DNA from: Basidiobolus heterosporus B8920
Lineage: Eukaryota; Basidiobolomycota; Basidiobolomycetes; Basidiobolales; Basidiobolaceae
DNA: 16,534 nt
Assembly (NCBI GenBank): GCA_000697455.1
Contig: JNET01030140.1
Span: 1 to 16,534 of the forward strand
Direction of reading: 5' to 3'
Positions within the stretch are counted from its first letter, which is position 1. Every line of letters starts with the position of its first letter. Of the stretch, positions 1 through 9,740 are shown in pieces. Position numbers and translations under genes: made by a program. Below the pieces are notes generated by a model. The model was not told the origin of the DNA, did not search any database, and was given only the letters and a program-made list of their open reading frames with translations.

Positions 1-3000
1 TTAGATGGGATTCGCAGTGGCCTGTAACGATCTTCGAAAAGGGTTATGCACCAAAGACCCAAAAAGGGGGGTGGAGGTAGTGCTTCTCGGCTATGATGTA
101 TGCCTTATTTTGATTGCTAACTCTGCGTGTACTTTTAGATTTGTTCGTTTCCGAGATGATAAAGATACTGCTAATGAAGAGGAGTTTGCGAAATTAGTTA
201 GAGACGGAATGCCTCATGCCGTCACTAGAGATTTGGTATGTGTGGAGATGACAAAATCCTTAGCTGGATATCTCTAATATGAATATATAAGCTTGAAAAA
301 CAGGTTGAAGAAATTCGCAGTAATTGGAAGATTCGCGAGAAATCTGGCGTATCTGGTATGCAACCTCCCAGCGGGCAGAGTGGAGGTTCGCACAGCCAGC
401 AGGGTTTCCATGGATCTCACGAACGCCATTCTTCTGTAGATATGTCGAATAACCACCCAAGAGAATCGCCATTACCCTCACCTCGTCACGATCAAGGATT
501 TAGTCGTAGAAGAGGTTCTCAAGATTCATCAAGAAAGGGATCTCTTGACTCAGTCAATCAAAAAAGTGCGCAAGACGAAGTCGTCAAGAAAAATTCCCCT
601 TCCGAACCTGATTTAAATTCTTCGGATGATACAACTACAGCCAATCTTTCAAAAACCCACCTCGAACACGCCAAGCCCGAAAAATCTCCTACTAAACCTA
701 GCTTTATTCAAACTACAGAAGTTCCTCAGATAAAAGCTGAATCCAAAAGTCCAAATGACACTCATTCCGATCAACCAGCTATCGACCCCCCCTCTGAGCA
801 AGAAGCCAAATCACTTGAGAGTATTTCTCCAAGGCCAGTGCATAAAGCAGCGTCACTTAATTCAGATAATCGCGAAAAAGCTCAAACCAATACAGAACCA
901 GCTGTAACATCGACTGAAATCATACATCAGGACTCAAAGGCATCATCTGGAAAACAATCAGGGCTAGACAGTAATGTTGAGGCTACTAAAACTACACCAT
1001 CTGAATCTGTACAAGATTGGCCTAGTGTAAGTTGAAATCGAAGGCATATAATATTATCGGGGCATATTTAAATTAACAATTCTCGTTTATTAAAGAAACT
1101 TCCATCGAACTCCGAAATTACCCAGTCACGCGACGTTGACAACAACGAAGAAGCCATCCAAACCTCAAATCCCGGTGACAGAGAGCCGAAGCATTCTCAG
1201 AGTGAAGAGACCCTACCATCGCAGCCAGAGTCTAGTTCAAATGTAAAATCAACTGAGAGCAACGCATTGGTTGTGGGGGATCCTAATCGACAACCCGTGC
1301 TAAATGACAAGTATGTAATTAAAACATTTATTGAATGTTTATGTTACTTATATTTCGATATATCACAGGGAATCATCTTCTTTGACCACAGTACAGGTCG
1401 ACAATTCTGAAGGTGCACCTTTGCCAATGAAAGAAAAGAGCTCAAACGTTGTATCTACAACAGACGTTAAAGATACTTCAGCCACAACAAATGCATGTTT
1501 GCCACAGTCTAAGGGACCATCCGAAGTACCCGAAAATAAGCATACTGAGTCTACTAATTCAAATGTATCTAACGGTAATAGTCAACTGCCTGAAGTTCCT
1601 GGGAACACAATCAAAAGAAAGAGCTTGGGAGTCGAAGGCCAAGATGAGCCACAAAAGTAAGGATACAAATATCAAAACGTTTTTTTGTCGATTGTTCTAA
1701 TTCCGATCTTAATAGGCACAAGAAACTGTCGGTTGAATCATCGCCTATTCAAAAAGAAGAGCAAGTTAAGAGGCAGCCGCAATTGCATTTGGACCAGCAA
1801 ACACAACAATCTTTGCCAGCGTCCCTTTACCGGAGTCAAATGATTCAACCTCAGCCACAGCCTACGATGCAAGCACAGCAAAGCCAACTGCTCACAGACA
1901 GGTCAAATCAGAAGCGAGGTTCTTTGTCAGATTCACCCCAGAATTTCAATAGAGTTGAAGCAGTTAAGGTGTCACAGCCACCAAACCAAAGACTGAGAAG
2001 CTTCTCTGATACCAATGCGCCACATACATATTTGGGCCCGAATACTCTACCGGTCCGAGATTTGACTTCCAAAAGTGACACTAATGCTACCTCAAGTCAT
2101 CCTGGTCCTGGACAAGTTTCGATTGCAGTACCAACTTCTGCAAAAGCAGCTTCGTATGATACTCGCTTTCATGGCACCTCACCAGTTCTTTCTAAACACC
2201 CTTTAACGGATACTCCTGCTGGATCTAGTCCCAAATCAGGCTATATGAACCGACGCACCTCTAGTGGGAATGAAACATCACTTCTGGATAAATTATACGG
2301 TGTGGAGCCATTACCCACCCCGCAGATGGGGAGCGCCCAAACCATTTCCCAACCTTTGGCGAGTCCTAATGTATCTCGTCTCACGAAGAGCGTCACACCT
2401 GGTGCCAATCAGACTACGCTAACTGACCAACCTCAAAAATTCCCAAGTCAGTTTGTATCGACCCAAAATCATCCTGGTTTCCAGCATGGGACGCATTTGA
2501 AATCAAATGACAATCAAATTCGTAGAGATTCGGCATCAAATACTGCTCCTTTCGATCGAAACAATAGTATCCCAGGGCACACCCATCCACCGGTTCATAA
2601 CTCCCAAGCCAATCCAATGCAATCAGCTATCGATATCTCTCACATGACTCCGCAGTTAGGATACAGTGAGTCTAAAGAGCTTCGCAGAGGATCGCCTCGA
2701 TACGGCGCAGGCTATGTTTCGGGAGATAAACAACCAATTGCTCGACACTCAATTTCTGATATTCAGCAGCGTCCAAATCATCCTAAAAACGTTGTTACAA
2801 GTGACAGTAGAGAAGCCTTGTGTCTATCGATGACGTCTCCAAGTGTCACTGGAGGATTGAAAAACGATGCTTTCGGTACCAGCCCCATTCTAAAAAATCA
2901 GCAGTACGGAATGCCGAGCGCTGACTTACACTCTGTTGAAGCACGTGAACGTGATAATACCCAAAGAGGGTATAGACCACCAATCGATGTCTCAGTAGGG

Positions 3001-3606
3001 CCATCACAATATGCTCCGATGATGGATCCCAATCCGCAGACCCAAAGGAATCATTCTCCAAGCCGCCCGCATCACCAGAATCCATTACCTGGCTATCCTC
3101 AAGGACAAACACCGACTCGTTCACAAACAATCCCACAGACGGCTCGCCCCCAGATCCATCCGTCCGGGATGCATCAAGGCAATCCAGCAGGTGTCTCACC
3201 GCAGTATCATCCACAGGACGCAGCACGAAGACCACCTGTGCATTCCATGATGCCAATTTCCACACAGTACCCAATGTCAGCGTCAAAATCCCCCGGATAT
3301 AGACACGCCATCCTGCAGTCCCCCGGGACTTCTGTGCAGAACTCGCCTCAAATAGTTCCTACGAGACACGAGAACTGGCAGCCTATGAAGGATGTTGGCG
3401 TTCCAGTTGGATATCCTCCTCCTCAGGTGAACCCACAATGGCCAGGGGCGCAGCAACCATACCATCCATCTGTCCCAGTGTACAACTCACAATCTATTCA
3501 TTCTACACCCCCACAGCCACGAAGTCGACCACGGTCCAAGGGAACACTAGATTTTATTATGAATTCATCGGAAGAGGAACCAGATTGGAGAAACACTCGA
3601 TTATAA
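1..3606 (+). CDS. Large Ser/Pro/Gln-rich low-complexity protein, 5' end outside window
   Basis: I do not recognise the family. My exon model is <3-76, 139-235, 292-1026, 1096-1310, 1369-1656 and 1716-3606. All junctions are GT-AG and keep one frame, giving 1,099 visible residues and a TAA stop. The first exon is open to the window edge, so the N-terminus is missing. Residues 1-75 look like a folded domain: they are aromatic and charged (WPVTIFEKGYAP, GGWRFVRFRDD, DGMPHAVTRD) and end in a short helical stretch (LEKQVEEIRSNWKIRE). The remaining ~1,000 residues are rich in Ser, Pro, Gln and Asn and probably disordered. They carry about ten basophilic-kinase or 14-3-3-like sites (RRRGS, RKGS, KRKS, KRGS, RLRSFS, RRTS, RRDS, RRGS, two RHS). 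The C-terminus is a conserved-looking tail, KGTLDFIMNSSEEEPDW. A signalling or transcription-related scaffold is possible, but that is inference. The small minus-strand ORFs inside it are shadows. Confidence 0.85.
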
Positions 3607-4194
3607 CTCGTTAAGTAGCTGGTGCCGCGGATCATGTTATTTTATTGTGAAAGGAATTTTGTACTTTTATGTAGCCTTCCTCATACTTTCTCCATCGAAC
3701 TGATTTTGTTCATTAATTTCTCTCATTTTTGTTTTATTGTTTAATTGCATCGGTCGCAGTTGTTATTTTCTGATACACCCCATGTTAAATAGAATAGTTA
3801 TGCCTTTTAGTGTGAAATAGCCCAGCATGACTTATCCTCTTAAGAGTACGCAGTTTTTGTATAAAAGAGCAAAAGGAGAAATTTTTACAAAGATCTTTAA
3901 GGAGAAAAACCTACATCCCTCTTTTTTTATGGCGAGGTGAATGGAAAGTGTGAATTTTAGAGATTAGTTGTTCATCAAAGAATTCTCCACTTGCGGTTTT
4001 TTGAATGTGGGTTTATTTGCTTTCTTTTCTGTATTAACCAAAGTCGCACCCACACTAAAGCAGTTAGGGTAGGCATTAGTGACGTGTTTAGTGATTGGGT
4101 TTTGTCGAACATTTTAAGATACCAAAGGATGATATGAATAAGGCTAGTTAACTAATTAGAGGCGATGTGCAAAGAACCGTTCAAGAATCTCAGT
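3607..4194. other. 3' flank, no gene seen
   Basis: This is AT-rich sequence after the stop of the Ser/Pro-rich gene, presumably its 3' UTR and spacer. A TATAAAAG string occurs at about 3860 on the plus strand, but no coding sequence follows it. The low end may also hold further eroded 3' parts of the minus-strand pseudogene next door, but I could not align any of it to that family. Confidence 0.5.
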
Positions 4195-4914
4195 ATCTCT
4201 CTTCAACCATACGATGAATAGCATTTATGTATGTCTTTACACTGGCCTGAATGATATCATTGGGTGAGTGTATAAAGCCATTATTACCTCCTCAAGAGAA
4301 GTGTTGCTACCACGCTCGCATACAAATCCCTACAGTATTGGGAATATTCAAAGTTGTAGCACCAGTGACGATTACTTTGCTTAGAGCTTCACACTGACAT
4401 TTAAAATTGAGTATGAAATATTTGAATATACTCTCATCCATTTGCTTACCAGGAAAGATCGGACTGCAAAATATAAAGGCTGAATGCCCTGACTTATAGG
4501 AAATATCAAGGACTATATATTTGACCGCATCGTAAGCACGATGAATGTCACCTTTCGTGACCCGAGACGGACCACAAATGACCTGAATCAGTATTAGGGA
4601 TATAGTTGTAGACCATTGAATAAGTATGCTCTACCATTGGTCGGCCAATGTTCTCGCAATCGTCCATCAGTGGACCAACCTCTTTTGCAACTCTTCGTAC
4701 ATCCTCAAAATCGGCTTCGGAAGACAGGAAATCCTGCTTCACAGATACGTACAAAATTTTGGCAACTTTAACTTTCTCATTAGTTGTGAGATTCATACCA
4801 GGAGACTATTAGAACGGTCTATTATTGGTTTAACAATCTACTGAGAAGTGTCCAAGTTACAAAATCTGAGACAACATATATTTGCTCATCATCACGTAGA
4901 GTGGTATCGTTAAT
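4195..4914 (-). pseudogene. Decayed type-1 2-isopropylmalate synthase gene
   Basis: The intact enzyme makes 2-isopropylmalate from acetyl-CoA and 2-oxoisovalerate, the first step of leucine synthesis. Read on the minus strand, family blocks appear in the right order: DTTLRDDEQ (4908-4882; the family has DGEQ), SPGMNLTTNEKVKVAKIL (4805-4752), CEAGFPV (4743-4723), SSEADFEDVRRVAKEVGPLM (4724-4665), VICGPSRVTKGDIHRAYDAV (from 4582), ALSKVIVTGATTLNIPNTVG (about 4387-4328) and ERGSNTSLEEVIMAL (about 4317-4273). A 52-nt intron (4583-4634) is intact, with GTAGAG, CTAAT and TTCAG. A second intron, about 4806-4881, has lost its GT donor (ATATAT). EAGFPV and SSEADF lie in different frames. A deletion at about 4320-4325 removes the stretch that carries the HCHND metal-binding motif. 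No C-terminal regulatory domain is seen. The block NIPNTVGI and the general order favour type-1 (bacterial/plant-like) IPMS over homocitrate synthase or fungal LEU4. Confidence 0.85.
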
Positions 4915-6296
4915 ATACAGACAAGGTAGCCAAAGAGGTTAGCTCTGGAGGCATTGCTGGATGTACGAGCTTTACACCAGTATATAGGGTCATATGTGAT
5001 TAGATGGTAATTCTTGAGGCATTTGAACTCTGGCTAGCAAGATGATTAATGGTGAATAGAAAGCAGCTTTAGATGCAATGAAGCTAATTAACGAGTGTCT
5101 TAAAACCTAGGTAATAAGCTCATAAAGTTGTACTATTGACTCTACAAACACTTCTCCCAAGTTTGATTCATTATCTATCATCAATATTATGCTCTGATCC
5201 AAATGTAGTCAAAAAGATGTGTATCTTACAAACATATTAAAAGCAAGGTCTTGAAATGCTTCATTTTCGCAAAACATTCAAGTGAATTGGTTCAGATAGC
5301 AAGATGGCAAAATATTGATCAAATTCTTACCAACTTAGGAATAGTTCTGCATTTGGCAGCATATGATGAGTTAATTAAGGTAGGCCGTTTAGCCAGAATG
5401 TTTGCTCAGATGTATAGTGTTAATACTTGCGCTCTTCCGAATATCAATGAAATCATGTGAATCTGAACTAAAAGAAAACCTCTTGTAAGTATCTGTTAAA
5501 TCTGGATCCACCATTGGGTTATTTAGAGCACATCTTTAGTTTAAGCAACCATTCCGAGTGACAGCTAGGGGCATGTAGTGATGACTTGCAAAGCTTACCA
5601 CTTAACGAGAGTGCTAGGAGTACTGACACCTCCTAATCCACCAATAAGATTGTAGCTGATAATATGGGATAGCCCTGGTACAATTATACCTCATTTGAGA
5701 ATGGTAAGAACGCCTAGAAAAACAGGGCTAGAAAAACTGAGATTGAGGTATCGTAACTCAAGCCCTTAATGCATTGGAAATAGATTGATTGTCGGGGGCC
5801 TTTCGCCTTATAAAGAAGTTAACTGGTAGTGCATGTGTTCACTTGACTGTTACCACTGGGCCTTGCAGATTTCTTGGTGGATTTTTGGGACATTCTTGAG
5901 TAGGACACGTCACTTTCTCACCCGACCCAGGAGAATCAAGGCCAAAGCATCAGTATCAATTCTGAAATCCGATACCTCGGTTTGCCTAGACTAACCGTAA
6001 TATCCAGAAATTTATACTAATTGAGCTTCGGTAGTCCTGATTCTTTGATTTCAACATCTTCGAGGACATCTGCTTAGTATCAAACATGTAGATTTGGCAA
6101 AGACTCAAAACATCCAACATAATTCTAACCCCGAATAACGAACAAGATTATCTAAAATATCGAATTCCTTGTTCAAGTAGTGTCACGGTAATTCTCATTT
6201 AACCAACTATATACCATTAATGCTCAGTAAACACAAAAAGGCAATTTGTACTAGGCAATTTAGCCATTACTCGACATAGAAATTTGATACACCTGG

Positions 6297-6335
6297 CGGT
6301 AAACAGTGCGGTAAACAGTGCGGTAAACAGTGCGG
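6297..6335. repeat. 12-bp tandem repeat, 3 perfect copies plus 3 bases
   Basis: The unit CGGTAAACAGTG occurs three times in a row without a mismatch (6297-6308, 6309-6320, 6321-6332), followed by CGG. The perfect match implies a recent slippage event. It lies in gene-poor DNA, so it is not part of a known coding repeat. Confidence 0.95.
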
Positions 6336-6399
6336 CCCCATGACTTGCTTTACCAATATGTATCATGATTAGCATGAGCCATAAGAATGACAGTATCCG

Positions 6400-6451
6400 G
6401 CCATTGACGATGTATAGCTAGTTAGTAGCCATTGACGATGTATAGCCAGTT
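6400..6451. repeat. 24-bp direct repeat with 4-bp spacer
   Basis: A 24-base unit starting GCCATTGACGATG lies at 6400-6423 and again at 6428-6451, with AGTA between. The copies differ at one position (GCTAGTT versus GCCAGTT). It is only 65 bp from the 12-bp tandem array. It has two copies and no palindromic core, so it is not a CRISPR. A local duplication is the simplest reading. Confidence 0.9.
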
Positions 6452-7355
6452 TGGGGTATCGGAGATTCTCATTCAAGAAACAACAAGTTGGATTCATAAT
6501 AGATTGTGCTTTTCTGGTGTTATTAGTCCCACAATAGGATGCCTTGATTTAACGAGTTATATGAAGTTCTTCTCAAGATGAAAGGAACATGTATCTACCA
6601 ATGGTCTGTCGGAAGATATGATGTTAGACTTACCATCACCTACCATTGTCAATGCTGATCTATCACTTGAAAATGGTAGGAAATGATGGGGAATGTCTCA
6701 CCAAACATTCCATCGCGCATCATACACCACACCAAAATATCAGTCTCCCCACGGAATCATTCCATCTTAAGAATCGTTGATGTAGCAGAAAACGGAGGAC
6801 TGTGCACCAATCAGCATATATCCACTTGTCTGGATTTTGATAAAGCTAATGCATGCAGTCATGAGAAGACGGTAGATACAACAATAGAGATGTTGGACAG
6901 CACCATAGAGAGTGGCTTCTCCTTAGGGAATTAAGAATTACTCTTCAACATAGTCCTAATCTAGGAGTTGTCTTGGATATATCCACTGAGTAGCGTGAGT
7001 GTGTGAACTTTCAGGCGGCCAGTATCGGCTTTGCGTGACAAGACTCTTTTGGCTACGCTTGAAAGGATCCAATTAGGTAGCGGAATTCTTGACCCCACGA
7101 TTATTGTCACAAGAATATTATTTAATTTGCCACATTTCTTTAATTGTGTGAAGTAGAGCAAGTGAGGGATGGCCTTACTCAGATGAGTGGTAAATCTCAA
7201 ATCAGTTTAAATACAGGTCGTTGGTAGTTAGTCGTGCTGCTGAATTTCTATCTGTTTCTTTGTAAAGTAACTCGCTTGATTAGTTTTCCCCCTTGCTTTG
7301 ATACCTTTATCTAGTTTACGACTTCCCAAGAATCCTGCTTGATTTCCTTGCGACT

Positions 7356-8096
7356 ATGAATGAGGATACAATATCCTTTAAACGCCCTTTGATGAGTCTG
7401 ACTCGCCCCTTCAAGTGTGACATATGTGATAAAGAGTTTGTAAGGCAGGAGCATCTACAAAGACATCGAAGAACTCACACAGGTGAAAAACCATACCCAT
7501 GTTCCCATCCTGGATGTACCAGAAAATTCTCACGCTCGGACGAACTAACCCGGCATATTCGTATTCATAAGAAACTCCCAAATGAGCTGGATCGAAAGCC
7601 GTTTCACATTCACCTCCACACCCCTGCTAGTCTTACTTCATCAGCTCTACCTACATCTGTCACGAAAACAACTCACCATCATAGATCTCCTAAACCAGAA
7701 CGCATTCAGAGGATGAGTGCCACTTGGAACAGTTCCCAACTCTATTCAGATCCGAACCCCAGCCTTACATTCACTGCTCCACTACCAATAGCAATGTCAG
7801 AGAATATATCAACGAACTTTTCCGTAACAAAAGATGCTCAATCTTTACCAGAGATACAATATAATCCTCCCGGGCAAAAACGAAGACATACCATATCCGG
7901 CTTGTCCTCACAACCGTCATCTTCACTTCTTACTATGAACCGATATAGCACTTCAACAAGTCCCTTTCATGCCAACTTGAATCGAATTTTTCAATCCGAC
8001 CGTCCAGAACAACGCGTTTTACCACCATTGTCAGGTGGCTTAAAGCCCCCGCCTTTAAAAGACAGCACAAGTCGCTGGTTACCTGTGTCTCTTTGA
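7356..8096 (+). CDS. Two-finger C2H2 transcription factor, CreA/Mig1-like
   Basis: A single exon encodes 246 residues. Two C2H2 fingers sit near the N-terminus: finger 1 has C21, C24, H37 and H41, and finger 2 has C49, C54, H67 and H71, joined by the classic HTGEKPY linker. Finger 2 has the C-x4-C spacing typical of CreA/Mig1. Helix positions -1, 3 and 6 are R, H, R in finger 1 and R, E, R in finger 2, as in CreA/Mig1, which predicts binding to a GCGGGG-like site. In that family such proteins repress genes for alternative carbon sources when glucose is present. The rest is Ser/Pro-rich, with a KRRHTIS basophilic-kinase site near residue 177 and a proline-rich end ([13 protein letters not shown]). 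The protein is shorter than Ascomycete CreA (about 400 residues). Other fungal two-finger regulators remain possible, so no symbol is given. It is convergent with RPL4. Confidence 0.92.
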   Translation: MNEDTISFKRPLMSLTRPFKCDICDKEFVRQEHLQRHRRTHTGEKPYPCSHPGCTRKFSRSDELTRHIRIHKKLPNELDRKPFHIHLHTPASLTSSALPTSVTKTTHHHRSPKPERIQRMSATWNSSQLYSDPNPSLTFTAPLPIAMSENISTNFSVTKDAQSLPEIQYNPPGQKRRHTISGLSSQPSSSLLTMNRYSTSTSPFHANLNRIFQSDRPEQRVLPPLSGGLKPPPLKDSTSRWLPVSL

Positions 8097-8425
8097 TATT
8101 CAACCCCTCCCAATTATCTGGGAATTATATGACCACGTAGAATATTGCCCTTGATGGCATCTCTTTGACCTTAATATATTGACTCCGCATTTTGTACACA
8201 GTTTGAAAGTAGAGCTTCATTCCATGTCAATAATTTCCTATCACTAACACTCCAGTACACAATCCAAGGATCATAAAAACTACCAAGAATTTGAAGGATA
8301 CAAAAATCCTTTCAATATATTTCTGTGAACTACACAATTGAGATTTATCCCTTTATCATGAAACTTCGTTTTGAATTCAATCGTAATATTTATTCATGTT
8401 CTCAATACAAATTTGATCGATAAAT
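8097..8425. other. Convergent intergenic region, 3' UTRs only
   Basis: This is 329 bp between the stops of the zinc-finger gene (plus) and RPL4 (minus). It is AT-rich with no open frame of note, and it must hold the 3' ends of both transcripts. Confidence 0.7.
8389..8394 (-). terminator. Candidate poly(A) signal for RPL4
   Basis: AATAAA on the minus strand starts about 32 nt after the RPL4 stop, a usual position for a fungal polyadenylation signal. The motif is short, so this is a positional inference. Confidence 0.45.
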
Positions 8426-9657
8426 TTAATCGGAACGCAAAACTTCCAAGAACTTCTTGTTGGGAGCAGTGTGGACCTTAGCTTGGGTCTTCTTGTTCTT
8501 ACCCAAGATTTCAGCACGCTTGACAACCTTGGCGTAAGGGTTCAAACGAATCATGACACCGTTGTTGCGAAGAGGGTTCTTCTTTTGGCCGGAGGCACGC
8601 TTTTGGTGCTTGGTACCAGCGGCACGGCAAACAGATTGGATCTCATCGGAATTGATAATACGAGTAACATCGGGGTTAGCAATAATGTGAGCAGGAAGAT
8701 CGTAATCCTTCTTCAAGGTAGAGGACTTCTTGTAGGTACCGAAGAGGCTATCCAAAAGTTCGAAAGCACCTTGGGTCCAGATGATGAAACGACCGAGGTG
8801 AGCACCAGGAGCCAATTGGAGAAGGTTGAGACGACGGACGTTAACCAATTCGACACCAGGAAGGTTACGGAAAGCGCGAACGATTCCGTTGTCTTCGTTG
8901 TAGACGACGAGAGGACCACGTCTTTGTCTGTGGCGGCGGTTTCTGAGCTTACCCTTACCGGCACGGATCTTGCGGCTGTTGGCGACCTTGACGACATCGT
9001 CGTAGGCGTTGAGAGCCTTAAGAAGGGTGACAGCGTTCTTGGTCTTGGTGAGAGACTCAACACCGTTGCCAATAACGAGAGGAACTTCCTCAATTTGCTC
9101 AATTCTGTGACCACGAGCCAAGACCAAAGCAGGAACAGCAGAAGCAGCCAAAGCAGAGGCAGTGGCAAAACGCTTTTGGTTCAAGTTGGTCTTTACGTGC
9201 CACTTTCTCCAGACCTTGGTGGGAGCGAACATACGACCACCACGGCACATGTTACCGAAGGCAGCTTGTCCGGAACGGTGAGTACCACCACCACCAACAC
9301 GAGGAATACGAGCGACGGCACGACCAGTACCCCAGGATTCGGCAGAGGTTTGGTGACCAGCCTTTACGGAGACGGCGTAAGCTTGACGCTTGTTCTTGGC
9401 CATGTTGGTGTGGACAAAGCGAACAATGTCAGGACGAATAGGAGCCTTGAAAACAGCAGGGAGAGTGACATTGGCAATGGTGCCATTGCCAGACTCGGAG
9501 TAGACGTTAATGACTGGTCTAGCGGCCGCGGACTATTAATTAAGGGAACCGTGGTTAGAATATTTGATCATCGAATTGGGATGGATGTACATGTGGTTGC
9601 TATGGATGGTGAAAAATGCTCGCTGTGCTATATCTTGGTAATAAATTTACATACCAT
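8426..9657 (-). CDS. RPL4: 60S ribosomal protein L4 (uL4)
   Basis: uL4 is a core protein of the large ribosomal subunit, and its internal loop lines the nascent-peptide exit tunnel. Exon 2 (9532-8426) encodes the whole protein except the start Met. It opens [14 protein letters not shown], then has the family blocks [73 protein letters not shown] and LNPYAK. The model gives 369 residues, against about 362 in yeast, so it looks complete. The start is placed at 9657-9655: ATG followed directly by GTATGT, with a 122-nt intron (9654-9533) ending in AATAG and a CTAAC branch site. This restores the N-terminus; an internal Met at 9403 would lose 44 conserved residues. Strong codon bias leaves a long open frame on the opposite strand, which is not a gene. 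Confidence 0.97.
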
Positions 9658-9740
9658 CTTGAATCCTTGAGATGACAAAGCGGGTGGAATGAAAGGAAAG
9701 AACCAAAATGACCGTCCAATGTTTATTATACTTGGCAAAA
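9658..9740 (-). promoter_or_regulatory. Candidate RPL4 promoter and leader
   Basis: Read toward RPL4, a TATA-like GTATAATAAA lies about 65-75 nt before the ATG. It is followed by a pyrimidine tract (complement of 9683-9703, TTCTTTCCTTTCATTCC) and then a short leader. Pyrimidine tracts near the start site are common in fungal ribosomal protein genes. The exact start site is not known. Confidence 0.4.

Larger units (their letters stand above)
4915..7355. other. 2.4 kb gene-poor stretch with unrecognised decayed sequence
   Basis: Apart from two short repeats listed separately, I find no intact gene. Open frames of 60-83 codons (plus 5251-5460, plus 6683-6934, minus 6961-7200) have no recognisable motif. 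Some minus-strand stretches look protein-like, for example CPTQECPKNPPRN near 5860-5915 and a Gly-rich LIGGLGGVST near 5620-5650, but they do not join into a family I know. No tRNA, rRNA, LTR or reverse-transcriptase motif was seen. The last 120 bases, pyrimidine-rich with a CCCCC run, are probably the promoter and leader of the zinc-finger gene. Confidence 0.45.

Noticed and set aside
2846-3286. A 146-codon minus-strand frame
   Set aside because: It is antisense to the Ser/Pro-rich gene and has no recognisable motif.
3860-3867. TATAAAAG as a promoter
   Set aside because: No coding sequence or transcript-like structure follows on the plus strand.
5251-5460. A 69-codon plus-strand frame (with similar ones at 6683-6934 plus and 6961-7200 minus)
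   Set aside because: No motif, no splice-consistent neighbours and no codon bias like the real genes. These are chance frames in gene-poor DNA.
6400-6451. CRISPR-like repeat pair
   Set aside because: Only two copies with a 4-bp gap, in a eukaryotic genome. It is a simple local duplication.
7093-7098. CCCCAC, a match to the CreA-type SYGGRG site, upstream of the zinc-finger gene
   Set aside because: A six-base degenerate motif is expected about once per 256 bp on both strands, so a single copy is not evidence of autoregulation.
4915-7355. A decayed LTR retrotransposon
   Set aside because: I looked for the YVDD-type, integrase and RNase H motifs and for terminal repeats and found none. The one identifiable remnant next door is a metabolic gene.
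8713-9168. A 151-codon minus-strand frame inside RPL4
   Set aside because: It is the same strand in another frame, overlapping conserved uL4 sequence, and gives a Leu/Ser-rich nonsense translation.
8471-9670. A 399-codon open frame on the plus strand
   Set aside because: It lies fully antisense to RPL4. Strong codon bias in ribosomal protein genes often keeps the opposite strand open. The translation has no domain and is low in complexity.
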